Virus record (IMG/VR): IMGVR_UViG_3300045733_000287
Span: 1-56,426 of that record
Reading direction: 5' to 3' (one strand)
DNA from: a virus
DNA length: 56,426 nt
The translations under genes were made by a program, and so were the position numbers. Below the pieces are notes generated by a model, which searched no databases, was not told the origin of the DNA, and was given only the letters and a program-made list of their open reading frames with translations. This document shows, in pieces, positions 7,612-17,268 of the stretch; within the stretch, counting starts at the first letter, position 1, and each line of letters opens with the position of its first letter.

Positions 7612-7713
7612 TTAATTTAAGCAATATAGTTTTATCAGTTCCAGATTCAGGATATAGTTACCCGCTAAAAACGGATCGAACGGGTCGGGTTGCAAACAGA
7701 ATACTTCTTTCAT
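7612..7713 (-). CDS. Very small protein, 33 residues
   Basis: Begins MKEVFCLQPDPFDPF. Its ATG overlaps the stop of the upstream gene (ATGA at 7710-7713) and its stop lies 4 bases before the next start. Support is the gene packing only. Confidence 0.45.
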   Translation of the reverse strand: MKEVFCLQPDPFDPFLAGNYILNLELIKLYCLN

Positions 7714-7898
7714 CTTTCTTTAGATAACATTTCAAATTCATTACGGAGCCCAATACTGAATAGATCAGAGGCGACCTCAGTCGGGTTTTTCTCTACACCT
7801 GCTTCTTCAAGTGCAATAAGATACTTTTTAAAGAGTATATTATCCGCTTTGGATATTTCAATTACCCGACCTGTTTTTTCTTTGATTTTCTTTGCCAT
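7710..7898 (-). CDS. Small basic protein, possibly DNA binding
   Basis: 62 residues: a basic start (MAKKIKEKTG), a short strand-like RVIEIS, then two helices. That order resembles ribbon-helix-helix regulators, but the match is weak. It is preceded by a hairpin-forming leader (7926-7956). Confidence 0.55.
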   Translation of the reverse strand: MAKKIKEKTGRVIEISKADNILFKKYLIALEEAGVEKNPTEVASDLFSIGLRNEFEMLSKER

Positions 7899-7925
7899 AA
7901 TTTTAGTATTAATTAGCGGTAACGA

Positions 7926-7956
7926 GTGCGGGAGGAGTAACTCCAGTAATCCGCAC
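7926..7956 (-). promoter_or_regulatory. Hairpin in the leader of a small gene
   Basis: Outer arms GTGCGG and CCGCAC (6 bp) enclose a second inverted repeat GGAG-TAA-CTCC. It sits between the stop at 7976 and the ATG at 7898 and is not followed by a U-run, so a role in RNA stability or translation is more likely than termination. Confidence 0.45.
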
Positions 7957-7975
7957 CCGACCGACTAAGGTTAGT

Positions 7976-8143
7976 TTATGCCATCATTCCAGTAGGCATA
8001 TAATAATATTCATTGTTTGGGAAAAAACGCTTATAACGTTCAACCATTTCCTTAGCGTCTGCTAACTTTAACCCTTTTGTGTGAGGTGTGCCGTTTTCAT
8101 AAAAATCGTACCTTTTCATCTTAGTCGGTTTTAAATCTGTCAT
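7976..8143 (-). CDS. First gene of the recombination operon, 55 residues
   Basis: A basic small protein starting MTDLKPTKMKRYDFYENG and ending in an aromatic-rich tail (NNEYYYMPTGMMA). Its ATG lies 10 bases from the -7 box of a good promoter, so the message is nearly leaderless. Not recognised. Confidence 0.65.
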   Translation of the reverse strand: MTDLKPTKMKRYDFYENGTPHTKGLKLADAKEMVERYKRFFPNNEYYYMPTGMMA

Positions 8144-8152
8144 ATTGACGAA

Positions 8153-8183
8153 GTAAAGATAATACTATATTTGATATAAACAA
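8153..8183 (-). promoter_or_regulatory. Bacteroidetes-type promoter of the recombination operon
   Basis: On the minus strand TTG (8181-8183) is followed after 19 bases by TATCTTTAC (8153-8161). Bacteroidetes promoters carry TTG near -33 and TAnnTTTG near -7 with this spacing; one base of the -7 box differs. The surrounding 8160-8250 is very AT-rich and holds no gene. Confidence 0.65.
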
Positions 8184-8263
8184 TACTATTAATATAATAA
8201 TTAACATTATTTAACTATTTTTAACATTTAGTGACAATTCGGAATAGCTTCAATTACTGAATG

Positions 8264-8296
8264 AAAAAAGCCGGAAGGAAACTACCCCCTCCAGCC
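8264..8296 (-). terminator. Rho-independent terminator of the late operon
   Basis: On the minus strand a GC-rich hairpin (arms GCTGGAGG and CCTTCCGGC with one bulge and a G-T pair) is followed directly by six U. It lies about 30 bases past the last late gene (8327) and before the recombination promoter. Confidence 0.8.
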
Positions 8297-8326
8297 AAAC
8301 CTAACTAACCCTAATATGAAAAAACC

Positions 8327-9058
8327 CTATTTTATCAGTAATTGATGCCCGGCCTCAAATATGACAGCTCCTGCGAGCATGTGAAACCAGGTCTTATTAT
8401 AAAAATGTTTGTCTTCTTTAACAATCAGGATATCCATTGAATTAATCTTTAGGTAAGGATTCTGACTGGTAAATATTCCAACCGGTTTAGTTTTTAAAAA
8501 CCCTGCCTTAACATAGCCTATTGACATTTCACCCGACACCGGGACCTGAAGATCAAACCATGCCGTTCTATTCTGATTCATCCCGGCATTAAGAGAAAGG
8601 AATTTCTCATTGATTTTAAGCAACTGAAAAGGAATCCGCACATAATCCCGTGCAACGCCCGAAGTGTCCTTAATCGTTATAAAAACCGTATTAGGCGGCA
8701 ATTTTAACAATGAGTCCTGTCGGTGAACAACCCCGGTTAATTCTGCATTCGTTACAAGCTCTTTAATATGCAATGCTTTCAGCCTTTCGTTTTCAAGAAT
8801 CTGGACTTTTAATGCATCTTCTTTACTCAGAATGATAGCATCTTTTGTCGTCACGGTGTAATTCAATCCTTCAATAGTTACAAATGACTGCTTAACACTG
8901 TCTCTGGCTGCAATTAAATTGCCTAATATAGTATCCCTTTCTTCCCGAGTGCTGCACTTACCCAGAAGAAAAGAGATCGTTAAGCAGGCCAATATTAAGC
9001 CTGCAATGATTACGCCCTTTTTGATCTTCAACCAGAATGCCAATAGTTTTGTTTTCAT
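8327..9058 (-). CDS. Membrane-anchored coiled-coil protein, spanin-like
   Basis: A 243-residue protein with one N-terminal membrane segment (about 14-33, ending LLGKCS), a coiled-coil stretch (about 38-115) and a beta-rich C-terminal part. Proteins of this shape at the end of the lysis block of Bacteroidetes phages are usually unnamed; a role in linking inner and outer membranes during lysis is possible. It overlaps the holin-like gene by 4 bases and is the last late gene before the terminator. Confidence 0.55.
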   Translation of the reverse strand: MKTKLLAFWLKIKKGVIIAGLILACLTISFLLGKCSTREERDTILGNLIAARDSVKQSFVTIEGLNYTVTTKDAIILSKEDALKVQILENERLKALHIKELVTNAELTGVVHRQDSLLKLPPNTVFITIKDTSGVARDYVRIPFQLLKINEKFLSLNAGMNQNRTAWFDLQVPVSGEMSIGYVKAGFLKTKPVGIFTSQNPYLKINSMDILIVKEDKHFYNKTWFHMLAGAVIFEAGHQLLIK

Positions 9059-9327
9059 GCCTGGGTTTCTTTCTTAACCGTTTCTTCAGTAGTTTTTGTG
9101 CTGGTAGTTTTCATACCACTAAAAAACTCAGCCGTTACCGCACCAATACAGAATAATATCACTCCGATTGTTGCGTAAAGAATCTGAGGATCAATTTCTG
9201 AACCTGCAATGTCCGCTTTTACTTGCATGTAAAAGATGAAAGTAAAAATGTATAATACAAGTCTTTTACTACTTGCTGAGCCTGCCTGATCTTCAAGCAA
9301 ACCGCCAAACCATTTGATTAATTTCAT
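9055..9327 (-). CDS. Holin-like protein
   Basis: 90 residues with two hydrophobic segments (about 24-40 and 48-68) and a Thr/Lys/Glu-rich tail. Size, topology and position between the M15 peptidase and the spanin-like gene suggest a holin. Class cannot be set from sequence alone. Confidence 0.6.
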   Translation of the reverse strand: MKLIKWFGGLLEDQAGSASSKRLVLYIFTFIFYMQVKADIAGSEIDPQILYATIGVILFCIGAVTAEFFSGMKTTSTKTTEETVKKETQA

Positions 9328-9339
9328 AATTTTAAATAT

Positions 9340-9864
9340 TTAAGGATTTACTAATGTTACTTTTTGTCCTGTGTCGCGGCTATCAATATGAAGCCATGCT
9401 ACATTCCTCTCAAGTCTGAATGGATGTGGCACTTGTACTTGGTTCTTAACAAGCCATAATCGTACTTCTTCAGGTGTGCGGCCCTGAATACCACCGTCTG
9501 TTCCCTGCCCTGTAAAGTGAGGAGAAACATATATTATGCCCGCCTGTGTCTTTGATAGGTTTAGGTTGCAGAAATTACATCTTAATCCACGCTCGTCTAA
9601 TAACCCATGTGGCTCAGGCGGCAATAAATCAAGCTTTATTGACTTACCTGATTCAATCATTTCCTTTAATGCAAGAATATAATCAGATTCCCGGTGATCT
9701 TCATACCAGTTATTCACGAACATTGGGCCCATCTTTGTCCTCACCCAATCAATATTAATAAGTTGTTTCTGATCAAAGAACTGCCATGCAATTTCTCCAT
9801 ACTTGTAATAAATATGTGGACAGACAATCTCTTCGAGATTAAAATAAATAGGTTTATTTATCAT
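9340..9864 (-). CDS. Peptidase M15-like endolysin
   Basis: A 174-residue protein with the zinc-ligand pattern of M15 D,D-peptidases: SPHFTGQGTDGG (SxHxxGxxxD) and a later WLHID histidine. M15 enzymes cut peptide cross-links in peptidoglycan. Two CxxC-like cysteines (LRCNFCN) lie before the core. It sits in the lysis block with holin- and spanin-like genes, so it is probably the phage lysin that frees progeny. The window also has a transglycosylase at 48021-48440. Confidence 0.7.
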   Translation of the reverse strand: MINKPIYFNLEEIVCPHIYYKYGEIAWQFFDQKQLINIDWVRTKMGPMFVNNWYEDHRESDYILALKEMIESGKSIKLDLLPPEPHGLLDERGLRCNFCNLNLSKTQAGIIYVSPHFTGQGTDGGIQGRTPEEVRLWLVKNQVQVPHPFRLERNVAWLHIDSRDTGQKVTLVNP

Positions 9865-10181
9865 TGTGCGCTTCCTTTCATTCGTATCCCAACTATATGC
9901 TGATCAAACTTACCCTCAATTCTATCTAATGAATTATAAATTCTTTCCATATCTATTTTATCAGCTTTTGTCTCTTTTATTTCCTTTATTTCCTTATCCT
10001 TCTCTTTTATAGCAGTTTTATTTTCAACCGCTATCGTTTGAAGTGTTTCGATCTGTTGGACCCGTTTCCCTGCTGAAAATGAACCCGAAGCAATGCCTCC
10101 AATTGCACCACCAAGTAATGGGACTATGAAAAGTATAACCCATTTCGGCATACTGATTTTTTCACTCTTATCTATTGTCAT
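9861..10181 (-). CDS. Small membrane protein with coiled coil
   Basis: 106 residues: one Gly-rich membrane segment (about 13-33) then a charged coiled coil (about 45-85). Its stop overlaps the M15 start by 4 bases. Could be a lysis accessory or a second holin-like protein. Confidence 0.55.
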   Translation of the reverse strand: MTIDKSEKISMPKWVILFIVPLLGGAIGGIASGSFSAGKRVQQIETLQTIAVENKTAIKEKDKEIKEIKETKADKIDMERIYNSLDRIEGKFDQHIVGIRMKGSAQ

Positions 10182-10206
10182 ATCGTTATTTATAAATCAT
10201 CACAAA

Positions 10207-11490
10207 TTAATATTCAATACAAGCCTTTGCAGCACTATTGGTATGTTCATACTGACTAACAATCATTACTGTATTTTGCCAGCCGAACCCGATATTTGAT
10301 GAAGTAAGGCCTATTTCTGCAGATGCCTTATTACTCCAAACGACATCAACATTCGTATCCGTAGGAGCTGCTTCGTAATACGTATAAGACCCTCCACCAT
10401 TATCAGTGATATTGAATATTAATCCTCCCATTGGCCCCGTATCTCTTAAGGCATATTGCCCAACTGATCCGTTAAATTTCCTTGCAGGTCTTACACTATA
10501 TGCAGTATTTTTTGTTTGTACTGACGGATAAAGTCCGATATGAAATTTTAGACAAGTTGCTGTCGTTGCGGATGCCTCTGTTGAACTCCAATAATACCAA
10601 TCAGCTTGGAAGTCTCCCACGCCATACCAAAATAGTTCTGTAAACATTGCGAATAATTCACTAGAGGAAGGCAGGAACCAACCCCCCGCTGGTATTTCTT
10701 CCGTAGCAGCATACCCTGTTACAAAATCTGAATAACATGATGCGGCGTAAGTTCTTATTTTATAATAATAAGTCGTCCCGGGTGCCAAACCCCCATCAAT
10801 GTATCTTATCGCATTTGGAGTAGTCGTTTTAATTAATTCCCAGTCATTAACACCATCAGGCGAGCGATATATTTCAAATCCAATTTCATCCCAAGAATTA
10901 TCAAACCACGTCCATTCCATTTGAAAATATCGCTGGTCATTAACACCAAAACCCTCAGGAGGACGACAAGTTGATCCATAATTTCTAAAGTTTAAAAGGC
11001 TATTGCTAACATTACTGCCATCTATAAAATGATATTGCGGATAATATAAATAATCGAACTTATCTCCAACCTCAAAACATCTCGCCAAGTCCATTGTATA
11101 TGATGCCTGAGTAATTGTTGTGGCTGTACTGCCTGTTCCGTCTATTGTAGCCGGACTAAAAGACACGCCCGGAGTATTGCCGGTGAACGTACAAACGCCA
11201 CCTCCACTGTTCGCTAAAGTGACACCCGGGTAACTTGTTGAATATGATGTAACGAAATTGGCTACCGTTGTGGCTGCATTGGTATTCCAGATCATTGCAT
11301 GAGAACCGCCGTTACAAGTGACCGTGCAGTTAGCAGGATAGCCGCTCTTTGTTACCTGATCAACTTGAGCAACCGCATCCGGCCTGACAGTATTGGCAAC
11401 ATTAAAGAGGGAAAACGTCTCAGTATTTGGCACCTGAGCAAATGAGCTCAGGCAAAATAAAAGTGATAATATTAGTAGCTTACTTCTCAT
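10207..11490 (-). CDS. Exported adhesin with FN3 and C-type-lectin-like domain
   Basis: A 427-residue protein with a Sec signal peptide (ending FCLSSFAQ). Next come a beta-rich region, a fibronectin-type-III-like domain (WTWFDNSWDEIGFEIYRS ... PGTTYYYKIRTY) and a C-terminal WFLPSSSEL ... YWSSTE ... SVRPAR block of the DUF1566/C-type-lectin-like kind, ending in GWQNT and AAKAC. Such modules bind ligands or surfaces, so this is probably a receptor-binding or accessory tail adhesin. It overlaps the S74 fibre gene by 11 bases. I find no reverse transcriptase or template repeat, so there is no sign of a diversity-generating retroelement. Confidence 0.65.
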   Translation of the reverse strand: MRSKLLILSLLFCLSSFAQVPNTETFSLFNVANTVRPDAVAQVDQVTKSGYPANCTVTCNGGSHAMIWNTNAATTVANFVTSYSTSYPGVTLANSGGGVCTFTGNTPGVSFSPATIDGTGSTATTITQASYTMDLARCFEVGDKFDYLYYPQYHFIDGSNVSNSLLNFRNYGSTCRPPEGFGVNDQRYFQMEWTWFDNSWDEIGFEIYRSPDGVNDWELIKTTTPNAIRYIDGGLAPGTTYYYKIRTYAASCYSDFVTGYAATEEIPAGGWFLPSSSELFAMFTELFWYGVGDFQADWYYWSSTEASATTATCLKFHIGLYPSVQTKNTAYSVRPARKFNGSVGQYALRDTGPMGGLIFNITDNGGGSYTYYEAAPTDTNVDVVWSNKASAEIGLTSSNIGFGWQNTVMIVSQYEHTNSAAKACIEY

Positions 11491-14400
11491 GTCTCTTTCC
11501 TTTTTTGTAAAAATACCAGTCCCTTTTTACCTGCCTGTCATTTGCCTTTTCAAGTTCTGATACTCTGTTTTCAAGTTCTGCTATTTTGATAACAAGCAAT
11601 TCTATATAATTAACTGACTTTATCCCTGCTCTATCTGTTCTGACTAATTCCGGTGCGATTAATTCCAAGTCCTGAGCGATGACCCCATAATGAACAGTCT
11701 TTAGATCTGATTTCATATTGAATTGAATAAAATCAATCTTGTCAAAATGTGGCAAGTCATTAATTGACCTAATATTTGTTTTGAGCCGTCTGTCTGATAA
11801 TTGAAAGTTTGTTGCTGTGACAATATGAGCCCCCATGTTCAAATCAGTCGTTGCCCCGGTATAAGGAACCAACCCGCTCAGACTTTGATCTCCTGAGTTT
11901 GTGCCTGTCAATCCTAAATCAGTTTTCAGAGTTGCCAGTGAATTGACTTCAGGAGCACCCGCCCCGGCTGTTTTCCTGTATATAAGTGAAGCAGTTGCCA
12001 TGTTGGCCATTTTAGCAAGCGTGACAGAGGCATTGGCAATTGTAAGGGCTGTTGATCCGGTAACGTCCCCCGTGTGTGTGGCATTACCCGTTACACTTGC
12101 AGAGCTCACCCATGCCGTACCGTTAGAAGTAAGAACATAACCGGACGTGCCGGGCGTTATTGTGCTATACGTTCCTGATCCTGTTCTGACCATTGCACCG
12201 TTTGCAGCAAAATCAGCATCGACAAGAGCCGTTCCAAGTGATGTTAGATAAGTGCTATTATCATAACTTACTGTCGTCCCGCTTACCTTAACAAAACCGG
12301 TGCCATTCAATGTTGCCTGAACAGGCGTCCATGATCTGGCTCCTATACTTGTTGATGTTAAGACATAACCTGTGACGGCAGGATTACCAAGAGCATCTTC
12401 TTTTGAGTCCCAATATGCTTTATCTCCTGCTGTTACATGCTTAACAGCATCGCTTATATGTGTATATGCTGCATCCCAATTAGCGTTAGTGCAGTTAGTT
12501 AATGTTCCGCTTGTCGGGGTTCCTAAAATTGGAGTCACTAGAGTTGGTGAGGTTGCCCGCACAGGTGCGCCCGACCCTGTTGCTGTCGTCCAAACCGGAG
12601 CAGCGGCACCGCCTCCGACAAGAACAGTAGTAGTTGCCCCGGCGGCCAATGCTGCATAAGCGTTATCAGCCGTGCCATATATAAGAGTGCCAGCCGCTTC
12701 TATTAATCCTGAGATACTTGTTAATGAAGCATGTAACGGCTGAATTCCTGCCTCGACAAGTGTGTTATTTACCCATGCTGAGCCGTTCCATTTAAGCAAT
12801 TCACCGCTTGAATTAGTTGTAATAGTTACATTTGAATGACCGTCTAATGTGTGATTTGCACCCATTCCGGCACTTGTCCAAGAAGTACCATTTGAAAGTA
12901 ATACATTTCCTGTCGTACCGGGTGCAACAAATGAAGGAGATCCCGACCCCTGACCAATTATAACACTTTCATCTGTTAAGGTTGTTAGCCCCGTGCCTCC
13001 CTGCGGAGTAGTCACCGGGTCATGATCAGTAAGCACGTTTGCCGAAGCATGCGGAAATGTCATGGTCGTGCCGTCCGTTCCGTCTAAAGTTAATGTATGT
13101 AAAGATGTAAATGTTTTCCCGGCTGTTATAGTTAAGGTATTTGTTCCATTATTAGTAATTGCTAACCCATTAAATAACGGAGAAATTAATGAAGTACCAA
13201 AATAACCCGTCCGCGGACGTGTTGCCCCACTTGCTCCAATATCATAGGTATTGTCTGTAAATGTTATATTACCATTGACAACTTGATTGCCGGTGAATGT
13301 TTGACCGGCATCTGTCCGGGCCAGAGTGGCATTCGCATTTGGTAATGTGAACGTTTTTTCAGCCGTTGTCGGGCCGGAAAACTTTGTAAAGCCATTTCCT
13401 GTGCCTCCGTATGTTGATGCGATTATCTGAGTAAGAGCCGCCGAACCGTTAAAGTTATTGCCGTAAATTGCACGTGTAGTGGTTAATGTAGCTGCACTAC
13501 CAGTTGTGTTTTGATTCCAAGTCGGAACGGCGATGGACTGCCAAATAGTACCATTGCTAACCATTAAGTTATTCGCATTGCCGGGGGCGACAACTTCCGC
13601 TTTTGAGTTCCATGCCGTTCTTTCAGCAGCAGAAATATGAACATCTGTACCGCCTGCAATACAAGCATGTGTATAAGCGGCATCCCAAAATCCATTTTCT
13701 GCAACTGAAACATGGACAGAATTTCCGCCGGCAATTTGACTATGAGTATAAGCGGCGTTCCATTGCGTTGATGTACCGTCAGTTGCTGTTATTACTCCAT
13801 TAACATCTAACTTTGTCCCGGGATTATTAGTCCCGATGCCAAAATTACCTGATTTAAAACGGGCGATTTCAGTAGTATAATTTACAAACCGAAGATCAAA
13901 ACTTCCACCTGATGAGTAATCTGTTTTTATAAATGAACCTGTTGCATCAGCACCGAGATAAAGAGAATTTTTTCTTGTGACATCATCCGTGCTTTCCATA
14001 GCTTTAATACCGCCATCCGAATGAACCTGCAGTTTACTTGTTGGGCTTGCAGTACCGATACCAACATTTCCGCCATTAAAATAACTACCTCCTGATGCAT
14101 TTATTAAAACATTTAACGCATTTGAAACGTCATACATGAAAAATTGAGAGTTGCCGCTGACATTTTCCCTGAACTTGAATAAATAATTAGTATTGGCGCT
14201 ATTGATCCCAGCGTATAAATCATTTGAAACGCCAGCCGATTTAACGGTAGGTAGTCCGGTAAATGCAGGACTTGCCGACATTGCAAAAGTTGATCCTGTT
14301 CCAGTCTGTGAGGCTATTGAAGTGGCATTACCGACGGAGGTTATCGGGCCCGTTAGATTAACGGATATTGAAACAGGGATTTTATCCCATGTAGCACCGT

Positions 14401-15142
14401 TATACATCATTTGATCACCTACCGCAAGAGTGACATTTCCGGAATGAGTATCAACTGTTCCGGCGACTGTGCAAGTATAATAATCACCCAGAGTGCCAGT
14501 ACCGTCTGTCAGTGCCGGTGAGCCATGACCGCCACCGCTTGCATCATAAGCCCCTTTGTATTGTGCCGAAGAAGTAACGGAAGTCCATTCACCCGCTCCT
14601 GTGGTGGCATTGGTGCATTTCCAAAAATAACCAACCGTAGCGCTTGTGGGTATATTAATTGCCGGAGTTGTAATTTTAGTCGTGAATGTCGGATTATCAA
14701 CCGGAGCCTTTAAAGCCAACTGATCATATGTTAATTTTGCAGATGGATATTCCGTATCTGTGGAACTGCCTGAAATTGAAGTAACTTTATTTGACTTATC
14801 TTCTTTTAGTGTTCCTTTATAAACAGAAAAATAGCCTTTATTAACAATTGAATCCGTCTTTAATTTATAAATAGAAACATTGACAGTATCTCTGTTATCA
14901 ACCCTTGCAAAAGTAGTATCAGAACCAACTATGTCAGTTATAAGTGTCCACCATATCTGACCTCTTGGTAATTTTGACCACCCATAAGTAGTGCCTTTAT
15001 ACATCCAAATTGTACTATCAGGAGTATAGAATTTAAACGAGTAAGTCGGTAGTGACTTAAAATTAACCCCTGTCGGGGGGACGTCCTGAGATTTTGTCAG
15101 AATGGATATAAAAAGAAATAAGATTATTAAAAGTTTTTTCAT
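11480..15142 (-). CDS. Tail fibre with C-terminal S74 chaperone domain
   Basis: At 1220 residues this is the largest gene. It starts with a signal-peptide-like MKKLLIILFLFISILTKSQ, has long repetitive Gly/Thr/Ser/Asn-rich beta segments typical of trimeric fibres (GNVGIGTASPTSKLQV-type, GTSGYVLTSNGTAW and TWNQNTTGSA-type motifs), and ends with an intramolecular chaperone/protease domain. The self-cleavage site SDRRLKTNI is followed by VHYGVIAQDLE and a C-terminal coiled coil (IAELENRVSELEKA). S74 domains guide trimer folding and are then cut off. Probably the main host-recognition fibre. Confidence 0.85.
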   Translation of the reverse strand: MKKLLIILFLFISILTKSQDVPPTGVNFKSLPTYSFKFYTPDSTIWMYKGTTYGWSKLPRGQIWWTLITDIVGSDTTFARVDNRDTVNVSIYKLKTDSIVNKGYFSVYKGTLKEDKSNKVTSISGSSTDTEYPSAKLTYDQLALKAPVDNPTFTTKITTPAINIPTSATVGYFWKCTNATTGAGEWTSVTSSAQYKGAYDASGGGHGSPALTDGTGTLGDYYTCTVAGTVDTHSGNVTLAVGDQMMYNGATWDKIPVSISVNLTGPITSVGNATSIASQTGTGSTFAMSASPAFTGLPTVKSAGVSNDLYAGINSANTNYLFKFRENVSGNSQFFMYDVSNALNVLINASGGSYFNGGNVGIGTASPTSKLQVHSDGGIKAMESTDDVTRKNSLYLGADATGSFIKTDYSSGGSFDLRFVNYTTEIARFKSGNFGIGTNNPGTKLDVNGVITATDGTSTQWNAAYTHSQIAGGNSVHVSVAENGFWDAAYTHACIAGGTDVHISAAERTAWNSKAEVVAPGNANNLMVSNGTIWQSIAVPTWNQNTTGSAATLTTTRAIYGNNFNGSAALTQIIASTYGGTGNGFTKFSGPTTAEKTFTLPNANATLARTDAGQTFTGNQVVNGNITFTDNTYDIGASGATRPRTGYFGTSLISPLFNGLAITNNGTNTLTITAGKTFTSLHTLTLDGTDGTTMTFPHASANVLTDHDPVTTPQGGTGLTTLTDESVIIGQGSGSPSFVAPGTTGNVLLSNGTSWTSAGMGANHTLDGHSNVTITTNSSGELLKWNGSAWVNNTLVEAGIQPLHASLTSISGLIEAAGTLIYGTADNAYAALAAGATTTVLVGGGAAAPVWTTATGSGAPVRATSPTLVTPILGTPTSGTLTNCTNANWDAAYTHISDAVKHVTAGDKAYWDSKEDALGNPAVTGYVLTSTSIGARSWTPVQATLNGTGFVKVSGTTVSYDNSTYLTSLGTALVDADFAANGAMVRTGSGTYSTITPGTSGYVLTSNGTAWVSSASVTGNATHTGDVTGSTALTIANASVTLAKMANMATASLIYRKTAGAGAPEVNSLATLKTDLGLTGTNSGDQSLSGLVPYTGATTDLNMGAHIVTATNFQLSDRRLKTNIRSINDLPHFDKIDFIQFNMKSDLKTVHYGVIAQDLELIAPELVRTDRAGIKSVNYIELLVIKIAELENRVSELEKANDRQVKRDWYFYKKGKRHEK

Positions 15143-15825
15143 GATTTCGATATTAAAATATACCCGGTTAGTTCTTCCTGTAAATCAAAAAATATAGTGT
15201 CAATCAACCCGTCAACTTTAGTAAATTGTGGCATTTGTTGGAGTTGGTATTCGGTATTTGCATCAACTGTAATTATACACCTGACACCTGGATTTTCTCC
15301 GAAGTCTTCCGCATAATTCAGAGTTTTAGCAGCATCTTCAGGGTCAACTTGTTCAACCTGATAGTCTTCTATAATTGGTTGTAATAAAGCTGTAAATGGT
15401 ACCTTTTTTACATTCGCATCATTTCCCCAAAGAAGTGCCATTTCGTATTTATGAAGATTTGCAAGAGCCAAGACAGGGTGAAGATTCTGAAGATTGTCGG
15501 GAGCCAGATAAAGACCCCTGCCTTTAAATACTGATTTATAGATTATTGCTGTCTGCCCGGCTGTCGGACATTTACCAGTGCGGAAATCATCAGATACATC
15601 AACCGTATTAGTATCAACTGCAATGATCGAATAAGGAACCCCAACGTAATCAATAAGATAATAACCTATTTCCTTTTGATTTGCTCCGGGGTTATTTGTG
15701 TCAATTGCTTTTACGGTTAGTCGATAAGTAGCTGCATCCTGTACCGTTTCTCTTGTAAGTTGGAAAACATTTAAAGCAAGGGTGCGCCAGGCAACAACGG
15801 GATTATATTTCGAGGCTATACTCAT
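15139..15825 (-). CDS. Tail-tip or baseplate protein
   Basis: 228 residues, mixed alpha/beta, no named domain recognised. It overlaps the S74 fibre start and the methyltransferase stop by 4 bases each, within the tail block. A structural or assembly role is inferred from position. Confidence 0.5.
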   Translation of the reverse strand: MSIASKYNPVVAWRTLALNVFQLTRETVQDAATYRLTVKAIDTNNPGANQKEIGYYLIDYVGVPYSIIAVDTNTVDVSDDFRTGKCPTAGQTAIIYKSVFKGRGLYLAPDNLQNLHPVLALANLHKYEMALLWGNDANVKKVPFTALLQPIIEDYQVEQVDPEDAAKTLNYAEDFGENPGVRCIITVDANTEYQLQQMPQFTKVDGLIDTIFFDLQEELTGYILISKS

Positions 15826-16592
15826 TTAAACGTTAAGTTTTGCTGTGCCAAATGATTCTTAATTCTCTTTTCTGCAATATCAAAATACTTTTCATCTTTT
15901 TCCATACAAATATAATTCCGGTTTGTATTTATACAAGCTATTGCAGTAGTGCCACTTCCGGCACAATTATCTAAAACTAAATTCCCTTCATTGGTATAGG
16001 TTTTGATAAGATATTCAAATAAGAGTACGGGTTTTTGAGTGGGGTGGAATCGTTGTTTTTTGAATTGATTATTAACCTCTAATGGAAACTCTAAAATTGA
16101 TTTTGGCATTCTAAGTTCAGTCATATTTATTCTTTGTCGTGATTTTATATTTCCATATACTTCACCCGGCAAAGTCTCAAAATCATAAGAGCGATTAAAC
16201 CTATTAGATTTACGGTTAATTTTAATAGGGTTGTAAATTGGTATGTTTTTATAGAATACTAATATATTTTCATGCTCCTTTATTGGTTGCGTTTTCGCTG
16301 TCATAAAATTACCTCCTCTTTTTTTATCCCAAATCCATTCATATTTAAACATTTTAATATTTGACATTACCAAGGCACTTGTAAAGGGCTGTGAGGCTGT
16401 TAAAACTATTGCACCATTATCTTTAATAACTCGCTTGTATTGTTCCCAAAGAGGCTCAAAAGGTATTATAACATCCCATTTACAGGCAGTAGTTCCATAA
16501 GGCAAATCACAAAGAATCATATCAATACTCTTATCAGGAATTAGTGGCATTAACTCCAAGCAGTCACCAATATATGTTTTATTCAACTTCAT
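15822..16592 (-). CDS. DNA methyltransferase (DLPY type) inside the tail module
   Basis: A 256-residue beta-class enzyme, probably adenine-specific: DLPY at 29-32, HPTQKP before the end and AdoMet motif DNCAGSGTT near 207-215. The length is normal for a stand-alone enzyme and no key residue is missing. No restriction endonuclease is adjacent, so it is an orphan that could protect phage DNA from host restriction. It lies among tail genes with 1-4-base overlaps on each side, as a cargo gene within the structural operon, and would be made late. Confidence 0.9.
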   Translation of the reverse strand: MKLNKTYIGDCLELMPLIPDKSIDMILCDLPYGTTACKWDVIIPFEPLWEQYKRVIKDNGAIVLTASQPFTSALVMSNIKMFKYEWIWDKKRGGNFMTAKTQPIKEHENILVFYKNIPIYNPIKINRKSNRFNRSYDFETLPGEVYGNIKSRQRINMTELRMPKSILEFPLEVNNQFKKQRFHPTQKPVLLFEYLIKTYTNEGNLVLDNCAGSGTTAIACINTNRNYICMEKDEKYFDIAEKRIKNHLAQQNLTFK

Positions 16593-17266
16593 TATTTAAA
16601 TATCAGTTCAATTCTTATTGCAAGTAATGTCGGAGCAAGTCCTTCAATCAGGACCGTTAATCCGTTTCCAAGTATCCCGGAATATGAGGAGTTGAACGGT
16701 ACTAATAATCTTTCATTTGAGCCGTCAATCTCATATACCTTCACATCAACTATTTTCTTTCCGGTAAGAGTATGGGTAACGAGCAGATTAGTAGTGCTAT
16801 TTGCAGCAATTGTCCATCCAGTTGGATAATCATCGCCTTCAGTAGCAGCTGCCACTCTTGCGGCAACGGTTGTCTGTGCGGTCAGGTCAATTGAATAGAT
16901 ATTAATCGCTCCGGAAGTATTTATAGCGTCTACTGCAGCATCCAGTACATTAACAGCGGCCATAGCTTCAGCCAGTGCATCTTCTACATTAGCGGCATCA
17001 TAAAGATTACCTGTATCATCTATTAAGACCTGTTCTGCATCTTGCAGGCTTCCGGCAGCCAATGCTGTAAGGCTTGCCATATCTTCAGAAAACATGTAAA
17101 TAACCCCGTCAATATTTACCAGTAATCCCGGGCAGCGTGAACCGATTGGAATACCGGCCAGCACTTCGGCTTCATCGGTCCATGGAGCACCTTCATTCAA
17201 ATATCTCTCATCAACCGGGCTTTGAGTGGCTGGAAAAAATCCTATTACAATAGTTCCTGTTGGCAT
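16592..17266 (-). CDS. Probable tail protein
   Basis: 224 residues, Ala-rich middle (about 70-115, helical) and beta-rich ends. No domain recognised. Position within the tail block suggests a structural role. Confidence 0.5.
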   Translation of the reverse strand: MPTGTIVIGFFPATQSPVDERYLNEGAPWTDEAEVLAGIPIGSRCPGLLVNIDGVIYMFSEDMASLTALAAGSLQDAEQVLIDDTGNLYDAANVEDALAEAMAAVNVLDAAVDAINTSGAINIYSIDLTAQTTVAARVAAATEGDDYPTGWTIAANSTTNLLVTHTLTGKKIVDVKVYEIDGSNERLLVPFNSSYSGILGNGLTVLIEGLAPTLLAIRIELIFK

Positions 17267-17268
17267 GG

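Noticed and set aside
10207-11490. Diversity-generating retroelement acting on the lectin-like adhesin
   Set aside because: No reverse transcriptase gene or template/variable repeat pair was seen anywhere in the window.
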